A DNA stretch of 38,684 nt from JAJZRV01 sp027442615 (GTDB taxonomy: Bacteria; Pseudomonadota; Gammaproteobacteria; Burkholderiales; Ferrovaceae), in NCBI GenBank assembly GCA_027442615.1, contig DAIBBI010000009.1, forward strand, positions 1 through 38,684, written 5' to 3'. This document shows, piece by piece, positions 24,843-34,150 of this stretch (the first letter of the stretch is position 1; every line of letters begins with the position of its first letter). The translations under genes were made by a program, and so were the position numbers. The notes below the pieces were generated by a model, which saw nothing but the letters and a program-made list of their open reading frames with translations, had not been told where the DNA came from and did not search any database.

Positions 24843-24930
24843 GGGGACAGACCTCAAAATTGGCAGAATTGGGGACAGACCTCAAAATTGAGGTCTGTCC
24901 CCAATTCTGCCAATTTTGAGGTCTGTCCCC
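24843..24930. repeat. Nested palindrome with 43-nt arms, four copies of the GGGGACAGACC core
   Basis: Left arm 24843-24885 and right arm 24888-24930 are perfect reverse complements with only AA between. Each arm holds two copies of GGGGACAGACCTCAA, 28 nt apart, separated by AATTGGCAGAATT. The element fills most of the gap between the ArsB-like gene (directly abutting its ATG) and mmsA. Confidence 0.95.
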
Positions 24931-24981
24931 GGTTTCTCCTGTAAAATACCCGGTTCTCCCGTTTCTGTGCAGGAATTCGTC

Positions 24982-26487
24982 ATGACAACAGCTCCCGTTT
25001 CCATTGGTCACTACATTCAGGGTCAACCTGTAGCGGGCACCAGCGGCCGCGTTTCCGACGTATTCAACCCGGCCACCGGGCAGGTTTCCGGCCGGGTTGC
25101 GCTGGCCTCGGAGGGCGAGGTGGATCGCGCCGTAGCCGCTGCGCGCGCCGCGTTTCCCGGGTGGGCCGCCACCTCGCCCTTGCGGCGGGCGCGGGTGATG
25201 TTCAGGTTCAAGGAACTGATCGAAAAGCACCACGATGAACTCGCCGCCCTTATCACGGCCGAACATGGCAAGGTGTTTACCGATGCCCATGGCGAGGTGA
25301 CGCGCGGGCTCGAGGTGGTGGAATATGCCTGCGGGATTCCCGAGTTGCTCAAGGGGGAGTATACCGAGCAGATTGCCACCGGGGTGGATGGCTGGACCAT
25401 GCGCCAGTCCCTGGGGGTGTGTGCCGGGATTACGCCGTTCAATTTTCCGGTGATGGTGCCCCTGTGGATGATCCCCATGGCGCTGGCCTGCGGCAACAGC
25501 TTCATCCTGAAGCCCTCCGAGCGCGATCCATCGCCTAGCCTCCTGCTGGCGCAATTGCTCAAGGAAGCCGGTTTGCCCGACGGCGTATTCAATGTGGTGC
25601 AGGGCGACAAGACGGCAGTGGATGCACTCCTGCACCACCCCGAAGTGGATGCCATCAGCTTTGTGGGGTCCACGCCGATTGCCCATTACATCTACAGCAC
25701 CGGCACGGCAGAAGGCAAACGCGTGCAGGCCCTGGGCGGCGCCAAAAACCACATGGTGGTGATGCCCGATGCCGATCTCAACCAGACCGTGGATGCCCTG
25801 ATGGGCGCTGCCTACGGCTCTGCTGGGGAACGCTGCATGGCCATTTCCGTGGCCGTGGCGGTGGGCGACGTGGCCGACCGGCTGGTGGAAGCGCTGGTGC
25901 CGCGCGTGAAGGCCCTCAAGGTAACGCAAGGCATGGACCTCGCTGCCGAAATGGGGCCCGTGGTCACCGCGGTGCACCGTGGCAAGATCGTGGGTTACAT
26001 TGACGAAGGCGTTGCCGAAGGGGCCCGGTTGCTGGTGGATGGGCGCCACTTGAAGGTGCCTGGCCATGAGGCGGGATTTTTCCTGGGAGGAACCTTGTTT
26101 GACGAGGTTACACCGGACATGACCATCTATCGCGAAGAGATTTTCGGGCCGGTCCTGTGCGTGGTACGCGTGCCGGATTTTGCCAGCGCTCTGAAGCTCG
26201 TCAACGATCACGAGTACGGCAACGGTACTGCCATCTTTACCCGTGACGGCGGGACGGCGCGCGAATACGTCTCGCGCGTGCGTGTAGGCATGGTGGGGGT
26301 CAACGTGCCCATTCCGGTACCCATGGCGTTTCATAGTTTTGGCGGCTGGAAGCGCAGCCTGTTCGGTGACCACCATGCGCATGGCCCAGAGGGCATCCGT
26401 TTCTACACCCGCCAGAAGGCGGTCACGCAGCGCTGGCCGGCCAGCATCGAGGCAGGCGCGCAGTTTGCCATGCCCACTCACAAATAA
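24982..26487 (+). CDS. mmsA: CoA-acylating methylmalonate-semialdehyde dehydrogenase
   Basis: A 501-residue aldehyde dehydrogenase of the MmsA/IolA type, converting (methyl)malonate semialdehyde plus CoA and NAD+ to propionyl- or acetyl-CoA, CO2 and NADH. Marks: ITPFNFPVMVPLWMIPMA, the KPSERDPS cofactor region, GAKNHMVVMPDAD, and the catalytic cysteine in GSAGERCMAIS (about residue 285). The ending PVPMAFHSFGGWKRSLFGD is typical. AGGAA lies seven bases before the ATG. It acts in valine, beta-alanine or inositol breakdown; none of those partner genes are here. suhB follows after 14 bases. Confidence 0.95.
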   Translation: MTTAPVSIGHYIQGQPVAGTSGRVSDVFNPATGQVSGRVALASEGEVDRAVAAARAAFPGWAATSPLRRARVMFRFKELIEKHHDELAALITAEHGKVFTDAHGEVTRGLEVVEYACGIPELLKGEYTEQIATGVDGWTMRQSLGVCAGITPFNFPVMVPLWMIPMALACGNSFILKPSERDPSPSLLLAQLLKEAGLPDGVFNVVQGDKTAVDALLHHPEVDAISFVGSTPIAHYIYSTGTAEGKRVQALGGAKNHMVVMPDADLNQTVDALMGAAYGSAGERCMAISVAVAVGDVADRLVEALVPRVKALKVTQGMDLAAEMGPVVTAVHRGKIVGYIDEGVAEGARLLVDGRHLKVPGHEAGFFLGGTLFDEVTPDMTIYREEIFGPVLCVVRVPDFASALKLVNDHEYGNGTAIFTRDGGTAREYVSRVRVGMVGVNVPIPVPMAFHSFGGWKRSLFGDHHAHGPEGIRFYTRQKAVTQRWPASIEAGAQFAMPTHK

Positions 26488-26501
26488 GGGCCGCGCACAC
26501 C

Positions 26502-27278
26502 ATGCATCCCCAGCTCAACATTGCCGTCAAGGCAGCCCGCCGTGCGGGCAGCATCATCAACCGGGCATCGCAGGACATCGAACGCCTGACGATTACCAAA
26601 AAGGGTCCGGCCGACTTCGTGACGGAAGTGGACCGCCAAGTGGAACAGACCATCATCGGCATCCTACACGAAGCCTATCCCGATCACGCCTTTCTGGGCG
26701 AGGAGGGGGGCGCCGTGGGCGAATCGGAATATCAGTGGATCATCGACCCCATCGATGGCACCACCAACTTTCTGCATGGCTTCCCCATGTACTGCACTTC
26801 CATCGCCCTCGCCCATAAGGGCATCGTCACCCAGGCCGTCATTTACGATCCGGTGCGCAACGATCTCTTTACCGCGACGCGCGGCAGCGGGGCCTTTCTC
26901 AATGACCGCCGCATGCGCGTGAGCAGCGAGACGCGCATGGAAGACGCACTCATTGGTTCGGGTTTTCCCTACAGCAGCATGGAGCATCAGGAACGCTATT
27001 TGCGCATGCTGGCAGAGGTGATGCGCAAGACGGCCGGTATTCGCCGACCCGGCTCCGCCGCCCTGGATCTGGCCTATGTGGCTGCCGGTCGCTACGATGG
27101 TTTCTGGGAAATGGGATTGCAGCCCTGGGACATGGCCGCAGGCACGCTGCTGATCCAGGAAGCCGGCGGCCTTGTCTCCGATCTCGATGGTAACGGACAG
27201 TTTTTGCAGACGGGACATGTGGTGGCGGGCAACCCGAAAATCTTCGGACAACTGCTGCCCATGGTGGCGCGCGCCTGA
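26502..27278 (+). CDS. suhB: Inositol-1-monophosphatase family protein SuhB
   Basis: A 258-residue Mg-dependent phosphatase. Metal ligands are in GEEGG, WIIDPIDGTTNFLHGFP (about residue 80) and QPWDMAAG. In proteobacteria SuhB also joins the rRNA antitermination complex with NusA; which role dominates cannot be told here. The ribosome binding site is weak (AAGGG), and the gene lies 14 bases after mmsA, so coupled expression is possible. trmJ follows after 20 bases. Confidence 0.95.
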   Translation: MHPQLNIAVKAARRAGSIINRASQDIERLTITKKGPADFVTEVDRQVEQTIIGILHEAYPDHAFLGEEGGAVGESEYQWIIDPIDGTTNFLHGFPMYCTSIALAHKGIVTQAVIYDPVRNDLFTATRGSGAFLNDRRMRVSSETRMEDALIGSGFPYSSMEHQERYLRMLAEVMRKTAGIRRPGSAALDLAYVAAGRYDGFWEMGLQPWDMAAGTLLIQEAGGLVSDLDGNGQFLQTGHVVAGNPKIFGQLLPMVARA

Positions 27279-27298
27279 ACAGGATGTCGTAGAACGCC

Positions 27299-28036
27299 AT
27301 GCTGGACCGCATTCGCATCGTATTGTGCACCACCACGCACCCCGGCAACATCGGGGCCACGGCACGCGCCATGAAAACCATGGGGCTGTCGCGCCTGGCG
27401 CTCGTCACGCCGCGCTTTTTTCCCCATGAGCAGGCCACCGCCATGGCGTCCGGTGCGGACGACGTGCTGGCCGACGCCAGGGTCTATGCCTCGCTGCCCG
27501 ACGCCCTGCAGGGCACGACGCTGGTGGTGGGTATGACGGCGCGTGCGCGCGACCTGTCACATCCCATGCGGCCGGTGCGCGACGTGGCGCTGCAGGTGGC
27601 CGATGAGGTGCAGCAGAAGGAAGGGGAGGTGGCGCTGGTATTTGGCACCGAAATGTCCGGTCTGTCCAATGCAGAACTGGACGCCTGTCAGGTGCTGGCC
27701 AACATTCCTGCACAACCGGGCTTCAGCTCGCTCAACCTCGCGGCCTCCGTACAGATTGCCGCCTACGAGTTGCGCCAGGCCCTGTTGCAGGATCGCGGCG
27801 CGGTGGGGCGCGATTACCCGCTTGCCTCGCACGAGGAGCTGGAGCGCTTTTACCAGCACCTGGAACGCGTCCTGTACGGCAGCGGCTTTCTCAGCCCGGC
27901 GCAGCCGGGGCGCCTGATGATTCGCCTGCGCCGGCTGTTTTCCCGCGCGCGCGTGGAGCGCGAGGAAGTCAGCATCCTGCGTGGTATCCTGAAAGCCTTG
28001 TATCCGGCCGATGATGGCTCATCGCGCCCACTTTGA
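27299..28036 (+). CDS. trmJ: tRNA (cytidine/uridine-2'-O-)-methyltransferase TrmJ
   Basis: A SPOUT methyltransferase that 2'-O-methylates residue 32 of tRNA. Family segments: RIVLCTTTHPGNIGATARAM at the start, VFGTEMSGLSN, and the knot region SSLNLAASVQIAAYEL where S-adenosylmethionine binds. The C-terminal extension (EELERFYQHLERVLYGSGFL and RLRRLFSRARVEREEVSIL) is the TrmJ dimer and tRNA-binding tail. At 245 residues the length is normal. cysE follows after 12 bases, a common order in betaproteobacteria. Confidence 0.95.
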   Translation: MLDRIRIVLCTTTHPGNIGATARAMKTMGLSRLALVTPRFFPHEQATAMASGADDVLADARVYASLPDALQGTTLVVGMTARARDLSHPMRPVRDVALQVADEVQQKEGEVALVFGTEMSGLSNAELDACQVLANIPAQPGFSSLNLAASVQIAAYELRQALLQDRGAVGRDYPLASHEELERFYQHLERVLYGSGFLSPAQPGRLMIRLRRLFSRARVEREEVSILRGILKALYPADDGSSRPL

Positions 28037-28048
28037 AAGGGATCCTTG

Positions 28049-28746
28049 ATGCTGGACCGAATTCGCGAACAGATTGACATCGTTTTTGAACGCGATCCGG
28101 CCGTGCGTAGCCGCTGGGAGGTGATCTCCCTCTACCCGGGCTTTCATGCCGTGCTGATGCACTGGCTGGCCCACTGGTTCTGGCGCAACGGCATGAAATG
28201 GCTGGGACGATTTACCTCGCAGGTCTCGCGCGGGCTGACCGGCATCGAAATCCATCCTGGCGCCACGCTGGGACGGCGCGTGTTCATCGATCATGGCATG
28301 GGCGTGGTGATAGGCGAAACCGCCGAAATCGGCGACGATTGCACCCTCTATCAGGGCGTGACGCTGGGCGGCACCTCCTGGAACAAGGGAAAGCGCCATC
28401 CCACGCTGGGTCCCAAAGTCATCGTGGGCGCGGGCGCCAAGATCATCGGGCCGATCTACTTGGGCGAGGGCGCCAAGGTGGGCTCCAACGCCGTGGTGGT
28501 GAAGGCCGTGCCGCCGGGGCCACCGTCATTGGCATTCCAGGACGCGTGGTAGAGGATGAGCATCACCAGCCGGCCAAGACGGATACGGGATTTACGGCCT
28601 ACGGGCCGACGGACGACGACAAGGATCCGCTGGTGCTGGCCGTACAGCAGTTGATGCGCCACAACGAAGCGCTGGAACGGAAAGTGGCTGAACTTTCTGA
28701 AGGTTTGGCGCATCTTAAGGATAAGACGGACCCCTCGCAGCGTTAA
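28049..28746 (+). pseudogene. cysE: Serine O-acetyltransferase CysE, reading frame broken near the C-terminus
   Basis: The enzyme acetylates serine in the first step of cysteine synthesis. The frame from ATG 28049 (GAAAGGGA seven bases upstream) has the left-handed beta-helix hexapeptides and active-site loops: EIHPGATLGRRVFIDHGMGV, GETAEIGDDCTLYQGVTLGG and HPTLGPKVIVGAGAKIIGP. After VVKAVP it shifts and stops at 28552. The conserved ending (AGATVIGIPGRVV) continues in the next frame, followed by a polar tail and coiled coil (AVQQLMRHNEALERKVAEL) to the TAA at 28746. One missing base around 28511-28515 (CCGCC for an expected CCGGCC) explains it. If real, the protein loses the C-terminal tail that binds CysK; a sequencing or assembly error is equally possible. 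Confidence 0.85.
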
Positions 28747-28782
28747 GATGCCGCGGGGGCATCATGGATAGGAGAACGGAAC

Positions 28783-29115
28783 ATGGCCGTGACATTGACT
28801 TCCGCTGCCGCCCAACAGGTTCGGCAGGCACTTTCCAAACGAGGCAAGGGCGTAGGCCTGCGCGTGGGCGTCAAGCAGTCGGGATGTTCGGGCCTGGCCT
28901 ACGTCGTCGATTACGCCGACGAGGCGCTGCCCACCGACAGCCGTTTTGAATCAGAAGGCGTGCTGGTGCTCGTGAATGCCGAACAGCTCCAGTACCTCGA
29001 TGGTACCGAGCTGGATTACCGGCGCGAGGGCCTCAATGCCTCCTTCAAATTCAACAACCCCAACGTTGCCGATGCTTGCGGTTGCGGTGAGAGCTTCACC
29101 ACGCGTCAGGCGTGA
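28783..29115 (+). CDS. A-type iron-sulfur cluster carrier (IscA/ErpA family)
   Basis: A 110-residue A-type carrier with the three ligand cysteines: Cys35 in KQSGCSGLAYVV, and Cys99 and Cys101 in DACGCGESF. It transfers Fe-S clusters to apo-enzymes. The ATG follows AGGAGAACGGAAC. No other isc or suf genes are near, so assignment among IscA, ErpA and SufA is open. The stop overlaps the mfd start (GTGA). Confidence 0.92.
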   Translation: MAVTLTSAAAQQVRQALSKRGKGVGLRVGVKQSGCSGLAYVVDYADEALPTDSRFESEGVLVLVNAEQLQYLDGTELDYRREGLNASFKFNNPNVADACGCGESFTTRQA

Positions 29116-32100
29116 GCGCGCCTGCTTTTGAGGCAGGCCTGCGACTGACGGTTGCGCTGCCTGCTGGCTCAGCCGATGCGCTGATGCTGGCGCGTCTTGC
29201 CGAAAACCACCGCCCGCTCGTCATTCTGACCGAAACGGCATGGCAGGCGCAGCGCCTGCTGGAGGAAATCCAGTGGTTTGCGCCGCAGCGCTCGGTGCAT
29301 CTGCTGCCCGATTGGGAAACCCTGCCCTACGATCATTTTTCGCCGCACCAGGATCTGGTCTCCGAGCGCCTCTCCACCCTCTGGCAATTTACCAGCGGGC
29401 AGTGCGACATTGCCCTCGTGCCCGTGGCCACAGCCCTGTACCGCCTGCCACCCATCAGCCATCTCGCAGCGCGCACCTTCCTGATCCGCAAGGGACAGAC
29501 CCTCGATCTCGACGGATTCCGCGCCCAGATGACCACCGCGGGCTATGCTCACGTCACCCAGGTGGTCAAGCCGGGGGAATACTGCATACGCGGGGGGTTG
29601 ATCGATCTTTTTCCCATGGGCAGTCCAGTGCCGTACCGCATCGACCTCATGGACACCGAAGTGGAAACCCTGCGCACCTTCGATGCCGATACCCAGCGCA
29701 CCCTGTATCCGGTGCCGGAAATCCGCATGCTTCCGGCGCGCGAATTTCCGCTGGATGAAGCGGGACGCGCGCGCTTTCGCGAAAACTTTCGCGAGCGCTT
29801 CGAAGGTGATCCTTCTCGCAACGCGCTGTACCGCGATGTGGGCAATGGGCTCGCTCCCGGCGGCATTGAATACTATCTGCCGCTTTTCTTCGAAGCGTGC
29901 GCCACCCTGTTCGATTATCTGCCGGCGCAGGCAACGATCTGCCTGCATCAGGATGTTGCGGCCGCCATTCAGGCTTTCTGGCAGTCCACCAAGGCGCGCT
30001 GGAACATGTTGAAGGGCGACCGCGCCAATCCGGTGCTGGATCCCAGCGAACTGTTTTTGACGGAAGACCAGTGCTTTGCCGCACTGGCGCGTTACCCCCA
30101 GATGAAACTGTTGGGGAAACCATTGGAAGAACCTCCCAAAGAGCCTTCCCCCTTCCTCTCCTTTGTCACCCGGCCCTTGCCGGCGCTGGAACTGGCGCGT
30201 CGCGAGCCGCTGCCGATTGCCAGGCTGCAGGACTTCACCATCGGATATTCGGGGCGGGTGCTGCTGGTGGCCGAAAGCCTGGGCCGTCGTGAAACCATCA
30301 GTCAGATGCTGCAGGAGTTTGGCTATCCCGTGGTCCCCGTGGATTCCTGGCAGGGCTTCATGGACAGCGGGGTACCCGTAGCCATTACCGCGGCGCCGCT
30401 GACCATGGGCTTCATCCTGGAGAGCGAGGGCATCGCGGTCGTCACCGAAACCGAGCTCTACAAAACCCAGGTGCGCCAGGCCAGGCGCCGCGACAAGTCG
30501 GCGCGTAGCAATGCCGACACCCTGCTCAAGGATCTCTCGGAAGTACGCGTGGGCGATCCCGTGGTGCATGTGGACCATGGCATCGGGCGCTTTCTGGGCC
30601 TCGTCAACCTGGATTTTGGCGAAGGGGTCACGGAGTTCCTGCATTTGCAGTATGCCGGCGATGACACGCTCTACGTACCCGTGGCGCAGTTGCACATGAT
30701 CGGCCGTTATACCGGCGGCCCCTCGGAGAGCGCGCCGTTGCACAAGCTGGGCAGCGGTCAGTGGGAAAAGGCCAAGCGCCGTGCTGCTGCGCAGGCGCGC
30801 GATACCGCCGCCGAGCTGCTGGACCTGTATGCGCGTCGCGCTGCCCGGGAAGGGTATGCGTTTCCCATCCGCGACAACGATTACGCCGCCTTCGCCATGG
30901 CATTCGATTTCGAGGAAACTCCCGATCAGTCGGCTGCCATCGAGGCCGTGATTGCCGACATGCGTTCCGGAAAGCCCATGGACCGCCTGATTTGCGGCGA
31001 CGTGGGCTTTGGCAAAACAGAAGTGGCCATGCGCGCGGCGTTTCTTGCCGTGAATGCCGGCAAGCAGGTGGCGATTCTGGTCCCCACCACCTTGCTGGCC
31101 GAGCAGCATTTCCAGAACTTCAGCGACCGCTTTGCCGAATGGCCGGTGCGCATTGCCGAGCTGTCGCGATTCCGCTCGACCAAGGAGATGGCGGCCACGG
31201 TGGAAGGCCTGCGTTCCGGCAAAACCGATATCGTCATCGGCACCCACAAGCTGGTTTCGGGCTCGGTGGCCTTTGCCAACCTGGGGCTTGTCATCATCGA
31301 CGAGGAGCATCGTTTTGGGGTGCGCCAGAAGGAACGGCTCAAGGCCCTGCGGGCCGAAGTGGACGTGCTGACCCTCACCGCCACCCCCATCCCGCGCACG
31401 CTGGCCCTGTCGCTGGAAGGGTTGCGGGACTTTTCGGTGATTGCCACGGCTCCCCAGAAGCGCCTGTCCATCAAGACCTTCGTGTACCCCCAGTCGGACA
31501 GCATCATTCGCGAAGCCGTACTGCGCGAATTAAAGCGCGGCGGACAGCTGTATTTTCTGTACAACGAGGTGGAAACCATGGACAACATGCGCGACCACCT
31601 CACCCGCCTGCTGCCCGAAGCGCGCATTGCCGTGGTTCACGGCCAGTTGCGGGAACGCGAGCTGGAGCGCGTGATGCGCGAGTTCTACCATCAGCAGGTC
31701 AACATCCTGCTGTGCTCCACCATCATCGAAACCGGCATTGACGTGCCCACCGCCAACACCATCATCATCCATCGTGCCGATCGTTTTGGCCTCGCGCAGT
31801 TGCACCAGTTGCGCGGACGGGTAGGGCGCTCGCACCACCAGGCCTATGCCTACCTGTTGACGCCGCCACCCGATGCCCTCACTTCCGCCGCCAAAAAGCG
31901 GTTGGAGGCCATTCAGATGATGGAAGACTTGGGGTCCGGGTTTTTTCTCGCCATGCAGGATCTCGAGATTCGCGGCGCCGGCGAAGTGCTGGGCGATTCG
32001 CAAAGCGGCGACATTCAGGAGGTGGGTTTCAGCCTCTACACCGACCTGCTTAACCAGGCGGTCAAGGCCTTGAGGCAGGGCAAGACCTGGGATCTGGAAG

Positions 32101-32576
32101 CGCCGCTTGAGGTGGCCACCGAAATCAACCTGCACGCTCCCGCACTGCTGCCCGTGGATTATTGCGGCGACGTCCAGGAGCGTCTTGTGTTGTACAAGCG
32201 TCTGGCCAACTGCGAAATGGAGGAAGACCTCGAGGCCTTGCGCGAGGAGTTGACCGACCGCTTTGGATTATTGCCCGAGCCCGCCCAGGTGCTGCTGGAA
32301 TGCCACCGCCTGCGCCTGACCGGCCATCCGATGGGGATTTGCAAGGTAGACGCCAATGCCGAGCACATCATCATCCAGTTTGCGCGCAACACGCCGCTCG
32401 AGCCGCAGGACATCATCATGCTGATGCACACCAAGCCGCACTACCGGCTGGCGGGACCGGATCGCCTCAAGGTGTTGCTGAAGGGGGCAACACCCATGGA
32501 GCGCGCCGCCCAGGTGCGCAGCGTGTTGCGCGAACTGGCCGCAACACGCCACAAGCCGGCAACGATCAAGCCCTGA
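29112..32576 (+). CDS. mfd: Transcription-repair coupling factor Mfd
   Basis: An 1154-residue Mfd that removes RNA polymerase stalled at DNA damage and recruits UvrA. Domains in order: a UvrB-like N-terminal part (LLPDWETLPYDHFSPHQDLV near residue 60), the RNA-polymerase-interacting CarD-like domain (VGDPVVHVDHGIGRFLGL, ~480), and a RecG-like motor with Walker A GDVGFGKTEVAMRAAF (~629) and IIDEEHRFGVRQ (~729), then HQLRGRVGRSHH and a TRCF C-terminal domain. The GTG start overlaps the IscA-type stop. Its 3' end overlaps the convergent fumarase gene by 11 bases. Confidence 0.98.
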   Translation: MSAPAFEAGLRLTVALPAGSADALMLARLAENHRPLVILTETAWQAQRLLEEIQWFAPQRSVHLLPDWETLPYDHFSPHQDLVSERLSTLWQFTSGQCDIALVPVATALYRLPPISHLAARTFLIRKGQTLDLDGFRAQMTTAGYAHVTQVVKPGEYCIRGGLIDLFPMGSPVPYRIDLMDTEVETLRTFDADTQRTLYPVPEIRMLPAREFPLDEAGRARFRENFRERFEGDPSRNALYRDVGNGLAPGGIEYYLPLFFEACATLFDYLPAQATICLHQDVAAAIQAFWQSTKARWNMLKGDRANPVLDPSELFLTEDQCFAALARYPQMKLLGKPLEEPPKEPSPFLSFVTRPLPALELARREPLPIARLQDFTIGYSGRVLLVAESLGRRETISQMLQEFGYPVVPVDSWQGFMDSGVPVAITAAPLTMGFILESEGIAVVTETELYKTQVRQARRRDKSARSNADTLLKDLSEVRVGDPVVHVDHGIGRFLGLVNLDFGEGVTEFLHLQYAGDDTLYVPVAQLHMIGRYTGGPSESAPLHKLGSGQWEKAKRRAAAQARDTAAELLDLYARRAAREGYAFPIRDNDYAAFAMAFDFEETPDQSAAIEAVIADMRSGKPMDRLICGDVGFGKTEVAMRAAFLAVNAGKQVAILVPTTLLAEQHFQNFSDRFAEWPVRIAELSRFRSTKEMAATVEGLRSGKTDIVIGTHKLVSGSVAFANLGLVIIDEEHRFGVRQKERLKALRAEVDVLTLTATPIPRTLALSLEGLRDFSVIATAPQKRLSIKTFVYPQSDSIIREAVLRELKRGGQLYFLYNEVETMDNMRDHLTRLLPEARIAVVHGQLRERELERVMREFYHQQVNILLCSTIIETGIDVPTANTIIIHRADRFGLAQLHQLRGRVGRSHHQAYAYLLTPPPDALTSAAKKRLEAIQMMEDLGSGFFLAMQDLEIRGAGEVLGDSQSGDIQEVGFSLYTDLLNQAVKALRQGKTWDLEAPLEVATEINLHAPALLPVDYCGDVQERLVLYKRLANCEMEEDLEALREELTDRFGLLPEPAQVLLECHRLRLTGHPMGICKVDANAEHIIIQFARNTPLEPQDIIMLMHTKPHYRLAGPDRLKVLLKGATPMERAAQVRSVLRELAATRHKPATIKP

Positions 32577-34086
32577 CCGGAATTTTGCCGATCTTGATGC
32601 GCCATTCCGCAGGGCCTGTTTCATGCACGGATTGTCCCTGCGAATCCACCGCCACCGTGACCGGCATGTCCTCCACGTCAAACTCATAAACCGCTTCCAT
32701 GCCCATCTCGGGAAATGCCACCACGCGTGACGCGCGAATGGCCTTGGAGACCAGGTAGGCAGCGCCGCCTACGGCAATGAGGTAAACCGAACGATGCTTG
32801 CGGATGGCTTCAATGGCCACGGGGCCGCGCTCGGCCTTGCCGATCATGCCGAGCAGGCCGGTTTTGTCCAGCATCAACTCGGTGAATTTGTCCATGCGCG
32901 TTGCGGTGGTCGGGCCTGCCGGGCCCACCACTTCGTCGCGGACCGGATCCACCGGGCCCACGTAGTAAATGAAGCGGTTGTGGAAGTCGAGGCCCTCGGG
33001 CAGGGGCTCGCCCCTGGCAAACAGATCGGCAATCTTTTTATGGGCCGCATCCCGGCCAGTCAAGAGCTTGCCGTTGAGCAGCAGGGTCTCGCCGGGCTTC
33101 CAGCTGGCCACCTCGGCGGCATCCACCCGGGCCAGATCCACGCGACGCGCGTTGGGGGAGGCATGCCACGTCACCTGCGGCCAGTCCGCCAGCGAAGGTG
33201 GTGTGAGGCTGACCGGCCCCGAACCATCGAGGACGAAATGGGCGTGGCGGGTGGCAGCGCAATTGGGAATCATGGCCACCGGCAGGGAGGCGGCGTGGGT
33301 GGGATAATCCAGGATCTTGACGTCCAGCACGGTGGAGAGTCCCCCCAGGCCCTGGGCACCAATGCCCAGCGCGTTGACCTTGTCGAACAGCTCGATGCGC
33401 AGTTCCTCGATGCGGTTTTGCGGGCCGCGCGCTTTGAGGGCCGTCATGTCGATGGGGTCCATCAGGGACTCCTTGGCCATCAGCATGGCCTTTTCGGCGG
33501 TGCCGCCAATGCCTAGTCCCAGCATGCCCGGAGGGCACCAGCCGGCACCCATGGTGGGCACGGTCTTGAGAACCCAGTCCACGATGGAATCCGATGGGTT
33601 GAGCATGACGAACTTGGACTTGTTTTCCGAGCCGCCGCCCTTGGCCGCCACCGTCACGTCCACGGTGTCTCCCTGCACCAGCGACATGTGGATCACCGCC
33701 GGGGTATTGTCCTTGGTGTTGCTGCGTTTGCCTGCCGGGTCGGACAGGATGGAGGCGCGCAGGGGATTGTCGGGGTCGAGGTAGGCGCGTCGCACCCCCT
33801 CGTTGATGACGTCCTCCAGGGTGCGACGGGTGTCAAAGCGCACCCCCATGCCCACCTTGAGGAACACATTGACGATGCCGGTATCCTGGCAGATGGGGCG
33901 CCGACCTTCGGCACACAGGCGCGAATTGGTGAGGATCTGGGCGATGGCATCGCGTGCGGCAGGGGATTGTTCCTGCTCAAAGGCGGCACCCAGCGCCTGG
34001 ATGTAATCTGCCGGATGATAGAAGGAAATGAATTGCAGGCTGTCGGCAATGCTTTGGATGAGATCTTCTTCGCGAATGGTGGTCAC
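32566..34086 (-). CDS. Class I fumarate hydratase (Fe-S dependent)
   Basis: A 506-residue single-chain class I fumarase of the citric acid cycle, interconverting fumarate and malate with a [4Fe-4S] cluster. Candidate cluster cysteines are in RRPICQDTG (Cys66), GAGWCPPGM (~181) and MIPNCAATRHAHF (~275). The C-terminal beta domain has FHNRFIYYVGPVDPVRDE and GPAGPTTATRMD. The start is a GTG (GTGACCACC), with GGAG nine bases upstream. The 3' end overlaps mfd on the opposite strand with no terminator visible. Confidence 0.95.
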   Translation of the reverse strand: MTTIREEDLIQSIADSLQFISFYHPADYIQALGAAFEQEQSPAARDAIAQILTNSRLCAEGRRPICQDTGIVNVFLKVGMGVRFDTRRTLEDVINEGVRRAYLDPDNPLRASILSDPAGKRSNTKDNTPAVIHMSLVQGDTVDVTVAAKGGGSENKSKFVMLNPSDSIVDWVLKTVPTMGAGWCPPGMLGLGIGGTAEKAMLMAKESLMDPIDMTALKARGPQNRIEELRIELFDKVNALGIGAQGLGGLSTVLDVKILDYPTHAASLPVAMIPNCAATRHAHFVLDGSGPVSLTPPSLADWPQVTWHASPNARRVDLARVDAAEVASWKPGETLLLNGKLLTGRDAAHKKIADLFARGEPLPEGLDFHNRFIYYVGPVDPVRDEVVGPAGPTTATRMDKFTELMLDKTGLLGMIGKAERGPVAIEAIRKHRSVYLIAVGGAAYLVSKAIRASRVVAFPEMGMEAVYEFDVEDMPVTVAVDSQGQSVHETGPAEWRIKIGKIPVRA

Positions 34087-34150
34087 GGCGGCTGCTCCAG
34101 GGAAAAAAAGTCCAGAATTGAGACTCTACCAGAACGGGCCCGGGTTGCCC

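Noticed and set aside
28747..28763. GATGCC-GCGGG-GGCATC hairpin after cysE considered as a terminator
   Set aside because: The stem is only 6 bp and no T run follows; the next gene starts 20 bases later.
29491..29504. AGGGACAGACCCTCG in mfd resembles the repeat core
   Set aside because: It has no inverted partner, differs at the first base, and encodes the ordinary Mfd segment RKGQTLDLDG, so it is a chance match.
29169..31310. 713-codon minus-strand frame opposite mfd
   Set aside because: It covers conserved Mfd domains in the opposite strand and its translation matches no recognisable family.
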